From Hippopus hippopus (taxonomy: Eukaryota; Mollusca; Bivalvia; Cardiida; Cardiidae), in assembly GCA_946811185.2 (NCBI GenBank), contig OX328107.1, forward strand, positions 22,899,587-22,963,586: a stretch of DNA of 64,000 bases. Reading direction: 5' to 3'. Shown in pieces: positions 11,586 to 22,161 of this stretch. A model generated the notes under the pieces. It saw nothing but the letters and a program-made list of their open reading frames with translations, was not told the origin of the DNA and did no database searches. Numbering within the stretch: the first letter of the stretch is position 1; the number at the start of each line of letters is the position of its first letter. Both the position numbers and the translations under genes were made by a program.

Positions 11586-12056
11586 TTTGAAGGATATTTA
11601 GGAAAATTTGGGGTCCAAATTCAAAGAAACAGGTAGTAAGGGAAAACCCTGTACACATACATTGTAATCCATCAGTTGGAATCATGTCAAACACAGCAGT
11701 AATCTCACAGCTGCGCTAATACTCGAATTAAGGCATTACTCTTTAACCACATGAGTTTTTGTTTACCACCAAAACGACTGTTTTCTTACCTCCAAATCCA
11801 TGTAGTGTTGAATCTAGAGGCATTTGCTTATACAGATATTGTAGATCAAGATAAGGCTGCACAGAATATGCAGTATGATCTTCACCATCCACATCTTTGC
11901 CAGGTACTAGCATTCTGACAAAAACAACCTTGAAATTACAATCCCTGCATCTGTGGAACTGACAAAATATGTCCATTTATTTAGCACTACTAGTAGAAAG
12001 CAACTGCAGATGTAAAATTACTGGTACGCATGGCCCTAGTAGTGGTTTCGTCTCTG
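11586..12056. other. Intergenic DNA with a family B-like palindrome
   Basis: GTAGATCAAGATAAGGCTGC and GCAGTATGATCTTCACC near 11835..11890 are remnants of family B. On the minus strand GGATTTGGAG|GTAAGA near 11790 looks like a splice donor, but no coding context supports an exon. Confidence 0.4.
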
Positions 12057-12588
12057 ATTAAGTAGAAAACAATGTGGGAAAAGGATAAAATGCTAATTTC
12101 CATCATTTTCTGCATTTCCCACAATGTTTTTGTGAAGGCTTCTTCCAATGGCTTGTTAAAAGTCGGGATTGTTTAGTTAAAGGGGTCATCAAATGATTCA
12201 GAGTTTTTATTTCGGCCCTCTAGGAATATACATATTTATTAACCCTTAACCACATAACAAAATTTCAGGCATGTTTAATCTGGAAGAAGTTGTAGATGAC
12301 GAGTCAGATATAGTTAAAATACTTCAATTTGCATTTGATAGAGAAGAAAACATTTTGGAAAAAGGAGAAAATGCTGGTTTCCAGCATTTTCTCATTTTCC
12401 CAAAATGTTTTAAAGGCCTTCTTCCTCAGAGTCGTAAAAACTTGGGATTGTGTGGTAAAGGGTTAAGGGAAAAGGAGATAATGATGATAACTAGCAATTT
12501 CTCCTTTTCATAAAATGTTTTCAACCCTTTCAAAGACAAATTTCAGTGTTTGAGTCATATACATGTATTTGATTTATTGTCTGAAAAT
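12057..12588. mobile_element. Three family A copies in series
   Basis: 12057..12184 (+, right half), 12239..12466 (+, full length, TTAA at both ends) and 12467..12588 (-, right half). In the full copy the palindrome arms carry the matched variants CATTTTGG and CCAAAATG. Confidence 0.75.
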
Positions 12589-13082
12589 ACTGTCACATGT
12601 CCGTTTCTTTACTGGTAAATTATTAAAAGTTTGTTTACTGGTAAATTGTAAACCCTTAGCCTTATATTTGATGGGTAGTTGGAGTGGATAAAAAGGCTTT
12701 TATTTTTTGTCTCTTAAAATGTGCTTTGGCTAAAACTAAAGCTGCTTTTCTTATATTTATTATTAGATAGTGCAGATCCAGGATCAGACTCTGAGTACGT
12801 TACAATCTGATCATGGCCTGTACAGAGTTTATAAAGAGGGTCTTTGATTTTTGTCAGCATTTATGATGAAATAGATTTTTAGGTACATGTACTAGTATTA
12901 AAGTACCACTGAGGACCAGTTTTCATACAAAACCTACATTGGAAAACAATACGGCAAAAGTATATAGTGTGCTCATAATGAGTTTTTTTTTCTCTTTTAT
13001 AACAATAATTTCACTTGTATACCTGTATTGAAACCTTAACCTCAAATCATATTGATTAATCTAAATTTCAAATTTTATTGTA

Positions 13083-13263
13083 ATTAACTCTTTCAGTGCC
13101 AAGTATATACACTCTGCCTTATTTGATCGCTTATGATCTTAGAGGCATGACTAAACAAGCAGATGGTATAGATTCAAGATCAGAATGCGCTTTTTGTGTA
13201 GTCTTATCTTGATCTGTGCCATCCAAGAGGGGTTGTTTTGGGGTATGGTGCTGAAAGGGTTAA
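13083..13263. mobile_element. Family B-like element with TTAA ends
   Basis: 181 bp with terminal inverted repeats TTAACTCTTTCAGTGCC and GGTGCTGAAAGGGTTAA, and a degenerate GATTCAAGATCAGAATGC palindrome inside. It is the cleanest example of the TTAA inverted ends in this family. Confidence 0.75.
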
Positions 13264-13759
13264 GTTTTCTTAAATTTGTTTCTAGGGTAGTACTTAAAAT
13301 AATCATGTCTTATGGGAGACTATTTGAACATGACAAGACTCTCCTTGTCTCCATACTTTAACAGTGATAGATTTGTTCATGTACATGTGGGTCATAGAAC
13401 ATATTTATGGAATCATGTCTAGGCTGGTAGTCATATAATTGACAACATGTATGAATTCATGGACTGAAATACTTATTTTGTATGACAATAATAATTATAA
13501 TCTGCTCTTTTTGTGGGGTTTACAGCTTTTTGATATACAGAGATTGCATTTTGTGGGTCCTTTGTCTATACATGTATTGTGTATTCTTGCTGTTTTTCTT
13601 ATTGGGGAAGGAGGGGTGCCAGATAAGGATCCCAAGTGGGTCTTGGAATGGCAAGCTGTTGAACTAATAGGTTTGGTCATGTTGGGACCACACCTATTAC
13701 AGCTATAGTGATCCTTTATTATGTCTTGTTTGTTCTGTACAGTTAACTTCTGTCTTTAC
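13264..13759. other. Intergenic DNA, nothing recognised
   Basis: Several short open frames exist but none has protein-like composition or a known motif. Confidence 0.35.
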
Positions 13760-14076
13760 ATCTTTTCAGGAAGGTTTTATGAAAACATTGTGGGAAAAGA
13801 TGCTGGTAACCAGCAATTTTGCTTTTCCAACTGTTCCTTCTACCCTTTTAACTCTTTACCAAACGACAAAATTTTTGACTTGTCCAAATTGAAAGTATTT
13901 GCAGACGACAAAATTAATGTGACTCAAAAATTGAAGTTTGTTTTGGGAAGGGTAGAAAACATTGTGGGAAAAGGAGAAAATGCTGGTTACCAGCATTTTC
14001 TCCTTTTCCCAAAATGTTTTCAAAAGGCTTCTTCCTCAGGGTCGTGAAAACCAGGGATTGTTTGGTAAAGGGCTAA
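13760..14076. mobile_element. Family A fragment followed by a full-length copy
   Basis: 13760..13849 is a reverse fragment with a shortened palindrome. 13848..14076 (+) is full length (229 bp), starts TTAACTCTTTACCAAACGAC and ends TTTGGTAAAGGGCTAA. It can serve as a reference copy. Confidence 0.85.
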
Positions 14077-14730
14077 AGACAGTTCCCATGTTTTGAGCAA
14101 CATTTGTTTGTCAAAATATTTTGAATAAGTTTTGTCCTAGCTTTGTCTTATTTCAGCATGTTAAAAAAAAATTTTCACAGGGCCACTAGTAGCCAAAAAG
14201 TACACAATTCAGAGGTCAAATTGTAGGCAAATTTAATTCATACAATTAAAATGTATGGATTTATTTTGGGTCTGTCAATGTGTTACAGTACAGTCTGTCA
14301 GAGTTCCAGATACTGGCAGAATAATTAATCTTAAACTAGAATTAAAGTTGGCAACATTAATAAGGGTAACTATGATAAGGCTTTCCAGAGTCACAGCCTA
14401 GCACTGATGAAACCCAGGAAACACACTGATTAGTGAACTGTCTGTATAATGTGACAGAAATGATCTGAATGGTGATGTAAAATATGGTGGCCAAAGGAGA
14501 AATTGCTTGTAAATAATTTGTGAAAAGCAACTACGGTACTCCTCTTCCATGTAAGTTCTTCAAACCTGTCCAGTGCAGGTGTAGAAAGTCCGATATTTTA
14601 CAGCAATCAGTTAAGTGGGTAATCTTTACATTTAAACTTAGTTTTTATCTCGGTGTCAATTTAAAAGTACATGTGGTGGCTGTAGTTTGAAATTTTGGGA
14701 TGGAAGTGTCAAGTATAAACATGATAAGAT
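14077..14730. other. Intergenic DNA, nothing recognised
   Basis: AT-rich unique-looking sequence without a clear repeat or exon. Confidence 0.35.
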
Positions 14731-15224
14731 TTTACAGATTTACCAAACAACAAAAAAATTAAACTCTATCCATATTGAAAGCAACCGCTGGCAATATATT
14801 AAACTTTAAAGCACCTTTCACAATTATAGTTGCTTTTGTGGCTAGTGTAGACCAAGATCAGACTGCACAAAATGTGCAGTCTGATCACTGATGTACACTG
14901 TCCATCTTGCTGAAACACTGCAGACAGAAGCTTCCAATAAAATGCACTTTATTGTGCTCTTACTTCAAAACTGAAATTGTGTGTTGGGTTTATTTGGTGC
15001 TCTAAGATTTAAATGTGAATTCAAATGATGGGGTTTTTTACCCTTTTTTTCACACAGTGTTTTCATTAGCTTAAATCCTCGGGGTCATTAAAACTTGGGA
15101 TTATGTGGGAAAGGGTCAAGGAGTACAAAAATTGTGGGAAAATGAAAATGCAGGTTATAAGCCACAATGTTTGCAAAAGCCTTCCTTATCTGGTTCATTA
15201 AAACATGGGATTGTTCGTTGAAGA
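14731..15224. mobile_element. Repeat fragments (A, B, A, A)
   Basis: Family A left fragment 14731..14808, a family B copy at about 14808..15000 with palindrome CAGACTGCACAAAATGTGCAGTCTG, then family A right-half fragments 15040..15119 and 15122..15224. Confidence 0.65.
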
Positions 15225-15265
15225 TCAAAGAAAGATAAGCTCAGTTGGCTATTATTGGTTTGACA

Positions 15266-15494
15266 TTAACCCTTTACCACACAATCCCGACTTTTAACGA
15301 CCCTGGGAAAGAAGCCTTTTGAAAACATTGTAGGAAAAGGAGAAAATGCTGGTAACCAGCATTTTCTCCTTTTCCTACAATATTTTCTATCCTTCCCAAA
15401 ACAAATTTTAATATTTGAGTCATGTTTAAATTGTCGTCTGCAAATGCTTTGAATTTGGACATGTCTCAAATTTTGTCGTTTGGTAAAGAGTTAA
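15266..15494 (-). mobile_element. Family A element, full length
   Basis: 229 bp, TTAACCCTTTACCACACAAT to GTTTGGTAAAGAGTTAA. The palindrome arms carry paired variants CATTGTAGG / CCTACAATA. Confidence 0.88.
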
Positions 15495-15780
15495 CTCTTT
15501 ACCAAACGACAAAATTTTAGACTTGTCCAATTTGAAAGCATTTGCAGACGACAAATCAAATGTGAATCAAAAATTGAAATTAGTTTTGGGAAGGGTAGAA
15601 AACATTATGGGAAAAGGATAAAAATGCTGGTTACCAGCATTTTCTTCTTCTCCCATAATGTTTTCAAAAGCTTTCTCTTTCAGGGTCGTTGAAAGTCGGG
15701 ATTGTGTGGTAAACAGTTAAGCCTTTACCAAATAACAAAATTTTGAAAACCTGTGCAGACTACAAATTTTCATTCAAGCC
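15491..15780 (+). mobile_element. Family A full-length copy head-to-head with the previous one, plus a fragment
   Basis: 15491..15720 (230 bp) begins at the same TTAA that ends the previous copy. The palindrome arms carry paired variants CATTATGGG / CCCATAATG. A third left end starts at its final TTAA (15717). Confidence 0.88.
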
Positions 15781-16169
15781 TAAAGATACATCTACACTCG
15801 TTTTCAGGCAGTTTTTACCCATTTCATACTTATTTTATGAATTATAATCATTCTTATATCTCCATGCCAAATGTTGCTCCTGATGGCTTTAAGATTGCAC
15901 AGATCACGATGGATAGAAAATGCATTTCATATTTTGGAGGCCTTCAAAGCAATGGCTGTTGTATTTTCTGGTTTTAAATCAGGCCAAATCCCTTGTGTTT
16001 TTCTATGTAATTTATGTTTGCACAGTTGAGCCATTCTACGAAGTTCTCAGTGTTTTTTCTCTCTAGCTATAAGGATGTAACTTTAAAAGATTACTTCTTG
16101 TTTCTGGAAACCACCTTGATATCGGTGAGGTTAGATGTAGTTACAGAATCAGCCAGGTACTGAGGTAGT

Positions 16170-16772
16170 ATGCATTTGAAAATATTGAGGGAAAAGGAGA
16201 AAATACTGGTAATGAGCATTTGCTCCTTTTGCTACAATTTTTTCCAGTCCTTTAACCCTTTACCACACAATGACGACTTTTAACGCCCCTGAAAGAGAAG
16301 GCTTTTGAAAACATCGTGGGAAAAGGAGAAAATGCTGGTTACCAGCATTTTCTCCTTTTCCCACAATGTTTTCTACCCTATCAAAGAAAAATCATTTCAT
16401 ATGAGCCACATTAAAACCGTCATCTACAAATGCTTTCAATTTGGACAGGTCTAACATTTTGTCATGTGATAAAGGGTTAAAAGGTGAATCTCATCATTTG
16501 AGCCCCAGTTACTTTGCGTCTATAAATGCATTCAATTTGGACAAGCCTAATATTTTGTTGTGTGGTAATGGGTCATCCTTTACCACACAATCCCGGGTTT
16601 CAACAACCTTGAGGAAAAAGGCCTTTGAAAACATTGTGGGAAAAGGAGAAAATGCTGATAACCAGCATTTTCTCTTATCTCCACAATGTTTTCAGTCCTT
16701 TCAAAGGCAATTTTCAGTTTTTGAGACACATGCAAATACCAGTTTACATTTTGTCATTTTGTAAAGATTTAA
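16170..16772 (-). mobile_element. Run of four family A copies, all reverse
   Basis: 16170..16255 (fragment), 16252..16480 (full length, 229 bp, perfect palindrome), 16484..16575 (tail only) and 16574..16772. Successive copies are joined at or near TTAA. Confidence 0.82.
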
Positions 16773-16937
16773 TACAGAAAGACTTCAACCAGCATGTAAT
16801 TTGCTGCCTCTGGTAACTCACTATATGCTTGCTTTATACAGGTGACCTGCTAATTACAGTTGGGTGCTAAGCCAGGTATTATTGTATTTGGTGCTGTACA
16901 AGGTATTTTGTTGTATAAATGTACCTTATTTGACATT

Positions 16938-17168
16938 TGAACTCAATACCACACAATCCTGAGTTTTAATGACCCGGATGAAAAGGGCTTTTGAAAACAT
17001 TGTTTGAAAAGGAAAAAATGCTGGTAACCACCATTTTCTCCTTTTCCCACAATGTTTTCTACTCTGTCCAAGACAAATTGTATCATTTGAGTAACATTTA
17101 GTTTGTCCTCTGCAAATGCTTTCAATTTGGACACAAGTCTACTTTTTTGTCATGTGGTATAGAGTTAA
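16938..17168 (-). mobile_element. Family A element
   Basis: It starts CAATACCACACAATCCTGAG and ends CATGTGGTATAGAGTTAA. The palindrome carries one unpaired change on each arm. Confidence 0.8.
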
Positions 17169-17249
17169 CTCATTGGGTATTTTAAAAGTGTAACCAATGT
17201 CATGTAAAAAAGTGGGACTTCTCACAGGTCAATGTATAAAAATGATAAA

Positions 17250-17645
17250 TGTATCCCTTTACCACACAGTCTGCACAAGTTTTAATCCTTATCCTGCTAA
17301 ATAATTACACTGAAATTTTCATTTCGATAGTAAAAATCTAAATATTGCTATTTCAACGTTTTGTTTTGGGGAATAATATCTCCTTCTCGGACAGTGCAGA
17401 TCCAAGATCAGACTGCACGTTCTGTGCAGTGTGATCTTGATCTTCACTGTCCGCAAAAGGTCAGTGAGTCGCGCAGCCTAAGGGTTAACTGATTAAGAGG
17501 GCTTTTGAAAACATTTTCTCCCATTCCAGCAATGTTTTCTATGTTTTCAGAGATAAATCCCATCATTTGGACATCATTTGGTATCTGCAATTGCTTTAAA
17601 TTTGGATAAGTCTACAAATTTTTCTCATTTGGTAAAGGGTTCCCT
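17250..17645 (-). mobile_element. Family A element split by a family B insertion
   Basis: The left part CCCTTTACCACACAGTCTGC...GTTTTAA (17250..17285) and right part TTAACTG...GGGCTTTTGAAAAC (17484..17645) are one reverse family A copy. Family B sits between them. Confidence 0.75.
17282..17487. mobile_element. Family B element inserted at an internal TTAA of family A
   Basis: 206 bp bounded by TTAA on both sides. The ends are TTAATCCTTATCCTGC and AGCCTAAGGGTTAA. The core has GATCAGACTGCACGTTC and GTGCAGTGTGATCTTGATC. Undisturbed family A copies have a single TTAA at this point (GTTTTAACGACCC), so TTAA was duplicated. Confidence 0.82.
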
Positions 17646-17792
17646 GTTAAGCATGCAACAAAATTTTAGACTAGTCCTCATTCAGAAGCATCTTCATTTG
17701 TCTCATGTGTTTTTGGAGAGCACTAAATCAGAGCCCCAGACTAAATTCTAATACTTAATATCAGATTGCACATGACATAGCATCATGGCCAA

Positions 17793-18097
17793 TCTGGGCC
17801 GATATTCACCAACCATTCTTAAGAACATTCTTATTCTCCATGATTTTTTAACGTTGAAAGTAACACAACATCTGATTTGCTAAACTGTTAGCCAATCAGA
17901 AGTTGTGTTACTTTCAAGTTTGGAAAAACTTGGAGAATAAGACTGAGAATGTTCTTAACCCTTTACCAAACAATCCCTGGTTTTAACGACCCTGAGATAG
18001 AAGCCTATTGAAAACATGGTTGGAAAAGGAGAAAATGCTGGTAACCAAGTCTAAAATTTTGTCGTTTGGTAAAGAGTTAAGAATGGTTGGTGAATAT
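17793..18097. mobile_element. Family D palindromic element carrying a family A insertion
   Basis: The left end GATATTCACCAACCATTCTT and right end AAGAATGGTTGGTGAATATG are inverted repeats, with internal arms such as GAAGTTGTGTTACTTTC. A family A copy interrupts it at 17955..18080. Confidence 0.82.
17955..18080 (-). mobile_element. Internally deleted family A copy inside family D, TTAA duplicated
   Basis: 126 bp from TTAACCCTTTACCAAACAAT to GTCGTTTGGTAAAGAGTTAA. The other arm of the host element supplies the empty site (CATTCTTAAGAACATTC), which contains TTAA once. The copy has lost one palindrome arm. Confidence 0.88.
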
Positions 18098-18116
18098 GGA
18101 CTCTGCTGATAGTCAG

Positions 18117-18483
18117 CATTCTGGTAACCAGCATTTTCTCTTTTTCTCTGCTTCTTTTTTTTCCAACCCTTTCAGAGAACTTACGCTTATTTGAAGTAAA
18201 TTTGAATTTGTCATCTGCAAATGTTTTCAAAAACAAAGAGTACAAAATTTATCTACAAGGAAATGTTTAACCCTTTACCACACAATCCAGAGTAATGACA
18301 CTGTGGAGAAAGGATTTTGAAAACATTGTGAGAAAAGGAGAAAATGTTGGTAACCAGCCTTTTCTCCTTTCCCCACTATGTTTTCTACCCTTCCAAAGGA
18401 AAATTTAAATTTTTCAGTCAATTATTTTGTCATCTAAAATTACTTTCAATTTAGGTAAGTCTAAAATTTCGTTGTTTAGTTAA
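18117..18483 (-). mobile_element. Family A half copy and a full copy
   Basis: 18117..18243 keeps only the right half. 18267..18483 is near full length, TTTAACCCTTTACCACACAA to TTGTTTAGTTAA. Confidence 0.75.
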
Positions 18484-18626
18484 GCTCTGAGTACAACGAT
18501 AATTCCTGTTGTTGATAGTTAAGGTTATCATGGGTAATTATGAAACAAACTAAAGAACCAGAGCTCTGGCATAATAAATTTTTCATTATCAGTTTATATC
18601 AGTCTTTGTACTTCGGAGTATAAGAT

Positions 18627-18855
18627 ACATATTCACCAATCATTCTTAAAACATTGTTCGTCTTATTATAATTTAGAAAGTATCCCAACTTCTCATTGGC
18701 TATAGCTAAATTGGCTATAGTCTATAGATTTAGAAAGTAACACAACTTCTGACTGGCTAAACCAAATGGTTTAGCTAATCAAAAGTTGTGTTACTTTCAA
18801 ATTTAAGAAAATCTTGAAAATAAGACTATGGATATTAAGAATGCTTGGTGAAAAC
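18627..18855. mobile_element. Family D palindromic element
   Basis: ATATTCACCAATCATTCTTA at the left, TATTAAGAATGCTTGGTGAA at the right. The core CTGGCTAAACCAAATGGTTTAGC is self-complementary. A roughly 45-bp inner duplication (TAGAAAGTAACACAACTTCT) enlarges one arm. Confidence 0.75.
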
Positions 18856-18961
18856 TGTTATTTTACACCTGTACAAAAATGACACAAATAAAAACAACAT
18901 TGTACAGGAGTCATATCACATTCATTCAATGATACGAATTGTTCTTGAAATAGGTAATATG

Positions 18962-19165
18962 TTAACCCATAAAGCGCCTTTCATGCCTATAGTTGGCTTT
19001 TAGGCCAGTGTGGATCAAGATCAGGCTGCACAAATGTGCAGCCTGATCTTTGATCTGCACTGTCTGCTTTTCTGAAACACTTTAAAAAGCAAGCATGAAA
19101 TTACATTGTATCATGTTTCTAGGATGAAAATGTCTGATAGGTTTATTGGGTGCTCTTGGGGTTAA
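18962..19165. mobile_element. Family B element
   Basis: 204 bp, TTAACCCATAAAGCGCC to GCTCTTGGGGTTAA, with the palindrome GATCAGGCTGCACAAATGTG / CAGCCTGATC. Confidence 0.8.
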
Positions 19166-19235
19166 GATAACATTTTTTAAGTAAAGGTAGATAACAATGC
19201 AGGGTTTCTATTGTGTTTTTTGTTAAAGACCCTTC

Positions 19236-19555
19236 GAAAATTGATTGATTGTTTGCATGGTGTTTAATGATGTTTTCAACATTACTTCAGTTATATCGTG
19301 GCGTCCAGTGTAACTATCCATGCTTCCCTGTATTTTCTGTTACCAGTAATCCGCACAATATTTTTTCCAAGCCACTTGCTGTTTTCCCACATAACCACCG
19401 TTGAAACAATAGTCAGTGGTGAGAGGGGACTGAATTATGTCGCAGTGACTATCATCAATCCTCGAAAAGAAATTGGCTGAGCCGGGGATAAAACCAGTGA
19501 CCCCCTGTTCTCAAGTCCTGTACACTACTTACTGAGCTACAGGGGCTCAGCATCC
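19236..19555 (-). mobile_element. tRNA-derived SINE, nearly complete, reverse
   Basis: Read on the minus strand it begins with a tRNA-like head (CCCCTGTAGCTCAGTAAGTA, an A-box region), continues through a conserved central part, and ends in GGCGTTAAACACCAT-like sequence followed by CAATCAATCAAT. Degenerate tail repeats are at 19240-19250. Confidence 0.75.
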
Positions 19556-19611
19556 CTCTAAAAAACAAAATTTAAGAACATTCTTTTGGAATACAGAAAA
19601 TTAAACAGTGT

Positions 19612-19798
19612 TTAACTCTTTACCAGATTACAAATCTTAAGACTTGTTTAAACTGAAAGCATTTGCAGACTACAAACTAATGATGGCTTATATGATGTAT
19701 TATGCCTGAGTACCAGCATTTTTTCCTTTTCCCACAAGTTTTGAAACGCTATCTAGCCCAGGGATCATGGAAAGATAGGCTGCATGGTAAAATATTAA
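19612..19798 (+). mobile_element. Family A element, left palindrome arm lost
   Basis: TTAACTCTTTACCAGATTAC to TGCATGGTAAAATATTAA. One arm of the palindrome is deleted. Confidence 0.68.
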
Positions 19799-19848
19799 CA
19801 CAAGATTACATGTAAACAAGTGGGTCCATTGCCCAAAAGCACTCACAT

Positions 19849-20285
19849 GAGTAAAATCATCAAGACTCTATACAAATGAAGAGGTCTTGGTTGTGATGAT
19901 GTAAAACACTTGAATGTTACTGACCTAGTTTTTGACCCCCATGTGACCAAACTGAACTACCGTTGTCCTAGATCTAATCAAGACAAACATTCTGACCACT
20001 TTTCATGAATATCAGACTGAAAATTTGGCTTGTAGACTGCAGACAAGGTTTTTCCCGGTGGCCTACTTTTAGCCCGACATGACCCGATTTCAAATTCATC
20101 AAGATATCAAGACAAACATTCAGACCAATTTTCATTTGTGTCTGACAGAAATTATAGTCTTTCTAGAGCACAAACGTTTCTAAAATTTCTCCTGTTGACC
20201 TTTTACCTAAAAATTGGTAACAGACTATATGGACAGACAGCCAGGGTCATATAACACTAAACAAGATTTCCTAGTCTGTAAGAAA
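19849..20285. repeat. Mollusc-type tandem repeat (GACCTAGTTTTTGACC)
   Basis: Motifs CTGACCTAGTTTTTGACCCC, ATCAAGACAAACATTCTGACC and CATTTTCATGAATATCAGAC-like blocks repeat twice at about 130 bp. It is related in style to the element at 3219..4260. Non-coding. Confidence 0.6.
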
Positions 20286-20394
20286 TAAACAAATGTAACC
20301 AGAAAATACAATTTTAACCAGTATTTAAACCCTAAAAAGCTTAAAACCTTCACCAAAAGACAAAATTTTAGATTCATCTCCATAAAAAATTAGC

Positions 20395-20893
20395 TATGCT
20401 GTGGCAAAAGGGGGTTTGATGCATCTTGATGACACACAGTGGCAAGCAAATCATTGCATGATTATGTATCCATACAATCCATTTTGTCTGACAGAGTGCT
20501 CCTTTGACATGCAGAAAATTTACAATAGCAAAAAGTTTCGACCCATGTTAGCTTGCACAGGCCGACATGAGTCGATTCATTTTGCAGATGCACTAAACCC
20601 CCTTTTCACAGAGTATGACACAAATATATATGAGCTATGCTCAGGCAAAAGGAGGCTTAATGCATCTCCGTGATCCACAGTACGATGCAAGCCATAAAAT
20701 ACCTATGGATCTATAATATCCACTTCTTTTAATAACTGACTAAATCATGAGGTAGACTAGTCCTTGTACATACAGAAAATTGATCAATAGCGAAAAGTTT
20801 CGGCCCAGGTCAGCCTGCACGGATTGTGCAGGCTGACCTGGGTCGATACTTTTTGCAGATGCATTAAGCCCCCTTTTTACAGAGCATGGCTCA
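20395..20893. mobile_element. Two tandem family C elements
   Basis: 20395..20668 (eroded) and 20631..20893, the latter with GAGCTATGCTCAGGCAAAAG and TTTTTACAGAGCATGGCTC ends and the core CAGGTCAGCCTGCACGG / TGTGCAGGCTGACCTGG. Confidence 0.72.
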
Positions 20894-20919
20894 TGCATTT
20901 ATTCAAATATAACACTGGG

Positions 20920-21289
20920 ATCTGTCTCTGAAGTAGTAGAAAATATTGAGGTAAAAGGAGAAAATGCTGGTGACCAGCATTTTCTCCTTTTTTCCACAAT
21001 GTTTTTCCAAAAACTTCATTCCTCATAGTGCTGGAAATACCCAGTTGTTTGGTAAAAGGTTTAACCCTTTACTAAACAATCCCTGTTTTTTACGACCCTG
21101 GCAAAGAAGGCTTTTGAAAACCTTGTGGGAAAAGGAGAAAATGCTGGTAGCCAGCATTTTCTCCTTTTCCCACAATGTTTTCTACCTTGCTGGAAACAAA
21201 TTTCAATTTTTGAGTTAAGTTTATTGTGTCGTCTGCAAGTGCTTTCAATTTGGACAAGTTTAAAATTTTGTCATTTGGTAAAGAGTTAG
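20920..21289. mobile_element. Family A half copy and full copy
   Basis: 20920..21064 (+, right half, ends TTTGGTAAAAGGTTTAA). 21061..21289 (-, 229 bp) begins at that TTAA and has a near-perfect palindrome. Confidence 0.8.
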
Positions 21290-21505
21290 GGAATTACTTG
21301 GTAACTTAGTCGACAGCGTGATCAGGATGACGCTACACTAAATGTCAAGTCTTATCTTGGATGTACACGGTCTAATCTTTTGTGAGGCATCCTGTCATTA
21401 ATGAAGCAGATACTGTACATCCATGATCAGACTATACCAGCTTTACAGTCTGATCTTGATCTACACTGGCTTAAAATGTGGCCCAAATTGTGAAAAGCAC
21501 TAAAA
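21290..21505. repeat. Family B-like degenerate palindromes
   Basis: Two nested remnants: GATCAGGATGACGCTACAC... and CATGATCAGACTATACC / GTCTGATCTTGATC. Confidence 0.5.
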
Positions 21506-22064
21506 TACTTTACCACACAATACCCTGTTTTAATGACCCTAAGGAAGAACGCTTTTGAAAACCCTGCTGACAAAGGAGAAATTGCTGATAGCCAGCATTT
21601 CTCCCTTTTCTATGATGCACTCTTTCCTATTACAGACAAATTAATTCATTTGAGTCATATTTAACTCTTTACCAAAAGACAATTTTTTTTTCTTGTTCTG
21701 ACTGAAAGCATTAATTACAAAGTCTACAAAGTAAAAGTGACTAAATTATTTTTGACAGGGTAGAAAACAGCTGGTTACCAGCATTTCCTTCTTTTACCAC
21801 GATGTTTTCCAAAAGCCTGTTTTCTTTGGGTCGTTTAAGCCTTTACCACACAGCAAAATTTTATACTTATCCCAATTTAAAGCATTAGAAGATGACAAAT
21901 TCGGTGTAGCTCAAAAAGATGATTTTTGTCTTTGAAATAAGAGAAAACTTTGTGAGAAAAGGAGAAAATCCTGTAAGCAGCATTTTCTCCTTTTCCCACA
22001 ATGTTTTCAAAAGCCTTCTCCCTTACGGTCATTAAAACTCCGGATTTCGAAGGTAAGGGATTAA
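21506..22064. mobile_element. Three family A copies joined at TTAA
   Basis: 21506..21663 (-), 21661..21838 (+, truncated) and 21835..22064 (+, full length). Junction TTAAs are near 21661 and at 21835. Confidence 0.75.
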
Positions 22065-22161
22065 AATCGTGATTGTATGATATAGAGTTAATTTGCTGCA
22101 TGTGATGCTCTCAATATGGACAAGTCCAAAATACTGTTGTGTTGTGAAAAGTTTAGAGTTA
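22061..22161 (-). mobile_element. Family A end forming the NSRP1 3' UTR start
   Basis: The tail CTCTCAATATGGACAAGTCC...GTGAAAAGTTTAGAGTTA runs up to the NSRP1 stop codon. On the minus strand the gene reads GATGAC-TAA-CTCTAAAC, so TAA falls on the family A terminus (TTAACTCTTTACC in good copies). Confidence 0.65.

Noticed and set aside
13721..14047. 108-codon plus-strand open frame
   Set aside because: It reads across family A copies. The protein-like [14 protein letters not shown] stretch is just the translated palindrome and recurs in dozens of copies.
20401..20673. 90-codon plus-strand open frame
   Set aside because: It lies wholly in family C palindromic repeats, and the same segment is non-coding in other copies.
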